Of a DNA stretch of 64,000 nucleotides, positions 62,349 through 64,000 are shown in pieces. Under the pieces are notes generated by a model. That model had not been told where the DNA came from, made no database searches, and worked only from the letters and a program-made list of their open reading frames with translations. Location: NCBI GenBank assembly GCA_903928895.1, contig CAIYSR010000123.1, forward strand, positions 1 to 64,000, read 5' to 3'. The DNA is from an uncultured Rhodospirillales bacterium. Lineage in GTDB: Bacteria; Pseudomonadota; Alphaproteobacteria; Acetobacterales; Acetobacteraceae. A program made the position numbers and the translations under genes. The first letter of the stretch is position 1. Every line of letters starts with the position of its first letter.

Positions 62349-64000
62349 GCGAGACCGTCGCGCCCGTCCCCTCCGGCAGCACGGCGCCGAAGGTCAAGAC
62401 GGTGCCCAACAACGACAAGGCGTTCAAGCTGCTGGGCTACAGCGGCTCCAAGGAAGACATTAAAAAAGGCAAGGAGATCAAGAAGAAGGTCGCCAAGCAG
62501 GACGAGAAGGACCACAAGAAAAGCCTGGAGATCAGCAAGGACAAGCTGCTCTACGAGGACCGGCTGCAACGCTCGCAGCTCGCGCTGGTGCGGATCCAGG
62601 ACAGCCAGCCCGCCTCGGACCAGCTGGTGATGGATTTCGAGGCCGCGCATCGCAAGGCGATCGCGAAGGCCGAGCTCGGCGACTACAAGGGCGCCAACAA
62701 GGAGCTCCATGAGGTCCATGTCTCCAAGGCGCCGGGCCAGGCGATCGAGCTGTGGAACAAGATGGTCAACCGGCTCGGCACCTCGGCGCCCAAGGTCAAG
62801 GAACTGGTCGACCAGATCGAGCAGGCATTGACCGCGCAGAAGGTGCTGCCGGCGCAGGCGGCGATCAATTTCCGCACCAGCCGGCGCGAGCTGGCCCGCC
62901 CGGCGATCCAGAAATCGCCGACCAAGGAGGATATCACCGGCGCCGAGCAGGACCTCCAGCGCCTGCTCGACAGCCTCAACTTCGCCATCGAGGAAGCCAC
63001 CACCGGGCGCGACGACGTCCGGCCGCGGGCGATCCGGGTGACGCGGCTGCTCAACGAGCTGGCGCCGGAGGGGCCGACCGACTTGCCGTTGCTGTCGATC
63101 GCCGAGGGCGCCGAGTTCCGCAACCGCAAGCGCGGCGCCGATGCGCTGATCACACTCGCCGACTACGCCAATGCCAAAATCGCGCTCGACGGACTCGCCA
63201 GCGAGCTGCGCGACATCCGCGCCCGCCTGGTGCCGGCGCGCGATGCCTGGGTCGATGTCGCCGGCGGGCTCGCCGCACAGGTCGAGGCGGTGGCCGCGTT
63301 CAAGCTGGAGGCAACGGCGCCGCTGGTGCTGAGCGAACTCGAAACGCTGGCCAGCGGGCTGGCCGAGATCACCACGCTCGGGCCGGGCAAGGGGATGCCC
63401 TACCCCGAGGCGGTGGACCGGCTGGGCGCGGCGCCGGCGCGGCTGCTCGAACTGCGCCAGATGCAGAGCGACTGGGCGAGCCTCAACCAGGCGCCGAAGA
63501 ACGAGGACGGCACGCCGCGGCAGGGCGGCAAGTCGCCGCTGGAGGCGGCCAAGGGGCGGATCGCGCGGCTGGTCGCCGATGTCGATACCTCCTTCGCCGC
63601 GCTGCACACCACGGTGCTCGATGCCAACGACAACACCGGCGCCGAACTGCTCGACGGCCCGTTCCTGGCCCGGCTCGGCAGCATCACCGGGACCTGGGCG
63701 GAGAACCTCAAGACCGCCACCACGCCGGAGGGGCTCGACGAGAACGGCATCGCCGCCCTGCTGGTGGCGCTCGCGCGCGACATCGACGCGCTGGCCGGCG
63801 ACGGGGGCGCGCTCGCCACGGCGCTGGGCAAGGCCAATGGCGACAAGCGCTCCGCCGATGCGCGCGGCGCCTATGACCTGGCGCGCGCCACGGCGATGAC
63901 GCAGATCGACAAGCTGCTGGCGATGAACGCGGAGCCCGGCGCGCTGCTGGTGCGCAGCGTGGAGATCATCGACGGCGAACTGGCGCAGATGACCACGCCC
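62345..64000 (+). CDS. Large uncharacterised protein, partial (continues beyond the right edge)
   Basis: An open frame of 552 codons starts at ATG 62345, inside the stop codon of the preceding gene (ATGA), and runs to the window end with no stop. N-terminus: MSETVAPVPSGSTAPKVKTV, a Lys-rich segment (KGKEIKKKVAKQDEKDHKKS) and then long amphipathic helices with heptad-like character (about residues 40-330), suggesting coiled coils. A DxDxxG-like LDANDNTG lies near residue 424. No homology is recognised. It is real by codon use and coupling, but its full length and C-terminal function are outside the window. Confidence 0.75.
   Translation, partial: MSETVAPVPSGSTAPKVKTVPNNDKAFKLLGYSGSKEDIKKGKEIKKKVAKQDEKDHKKSLEISKDKLLYEDRLQRSQLALVRIQDSQPASDQLVMDFEAAHRKAIAKAELGDYKGANKELHEVHVSKAPGQAIELWNKMVNRLGTSAPKVKELVDQIEQALTAQKVLPAQAAINFRTSRRELARPAIQKSPTKEDITGAEQDLQRLLDSLNFAIEEATTGRDDVRPRAIRVTRLLNELAPEGPTDLPLLSIAEGAEFRNRKRGADALITLADYANAKIALDGLASELRDIRARLVPARDAWVDVAGGLAAQVEAVAAFKLEATAPLVLSELETLASGLAEITTLGPGKGMPYPEAVDRLGAAPARLLELRQMQSDWASLNQAPKNEDGTPRQGGKSPLEAAKGRIARLVADVDTSFAALHTTVLDANDNTGAELLDGPFLARLGSITGTWAENLKTATTPEGLDENGIAALLVALARDIDALAGDGGALATALGKANGDKRSADARGAYDLARATAMTQIDKLLAMNAEPGALLVRSVEIIDGELAQMTTP

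Overview
The window comes from a GC-rich alphaproteobacterium, most likely a member of the Acetobacteraceae/Rhodospirillales. This is inferred from the dusB-ntrB-ntrC-ntrY-ntrX block, a fused IspDF, an NDUFA12-type complex I accessory gene beside a DUF2155 gene, and coding style. The genus cannot be fixed from sequence alone. I see no rRNA, tRNA, CRISPR array, prophage or recognisable insertion sequence. Most of the window is ordinary chromosomal metabolism, signalling and envelope genes packed into operons with 1-13 base overlaps.

Layout. 0-4 kb: minus-strand genes (partial hypothetical, FemAB-like acyltransferase, RidA, a degenerate ribonucleotide-reductase-like protein). 4-6.5 kb: NDUFA12, MlaD, a small protein, DUF2155 and trehalose-phosphatase. 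6.5-8 kb: acyl-CoA synthetase. 8.2-13.7 kb: a tightly coupled sensory operon of two ABC-type solute-binding proteins, a histidine kinase, a receiver protein and a receiver-cyclase, with no permease or ATPase. 14-18.5 kb: zwf, sdaA, a class III CoA-transferase and a TfoX-like protein. 18.8-23.7 kb: two tandem M20 amidohydrolases, a BadF-type kinase and a gamma-glutamyltransferase. 24-30 kb: DMT exporter, MBL hydrolase, GST, two-subunit CoA-transferase, alpha/beta hydrolase, amino-acid-type binding protein. 30-33.5 kb: a pseudokinase/membrane-protein pair opposite an EAL protein. 33.6-42 kb: dusB-ntrBC-ntrYX-ispDF, the nitrogen-regulation and isoprenoid block. 42-45 kb: RraA-like, PilZ, phosphonoacetaldehyde hydrolase. 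44.5-49.5 kb: a TetR regulator opposite a four-gene envelope system (ABC ATPase, FtsX/LolC-type permease, LolA-like periplasmic protein, beta-barrel). 49.7-52.3 kb: metF, mlaA, mlaC. 52.4-60.5 kb: flavin hydroxylase, BKACE enzyme, thiolase with OB-fold partner, two enolase-superfamily enzymes, a ThDP enzyme. 60.6-64 kb: two translationally coupled large proteins of unknown function, the second running off the right edge.

The most striking non-coding feature is a family of short AT-rich palindromic units scattered between genes (17 half-units at 13 places). At convergent gene ends they pair head to head around a GC-rich stem and look like bidirectional intrinsic terminators. A second, GC-rich hairpin family is mixed with them and shows compensatory stem changes. 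Some units form the 3' end and stop codon of neighbouring genes.
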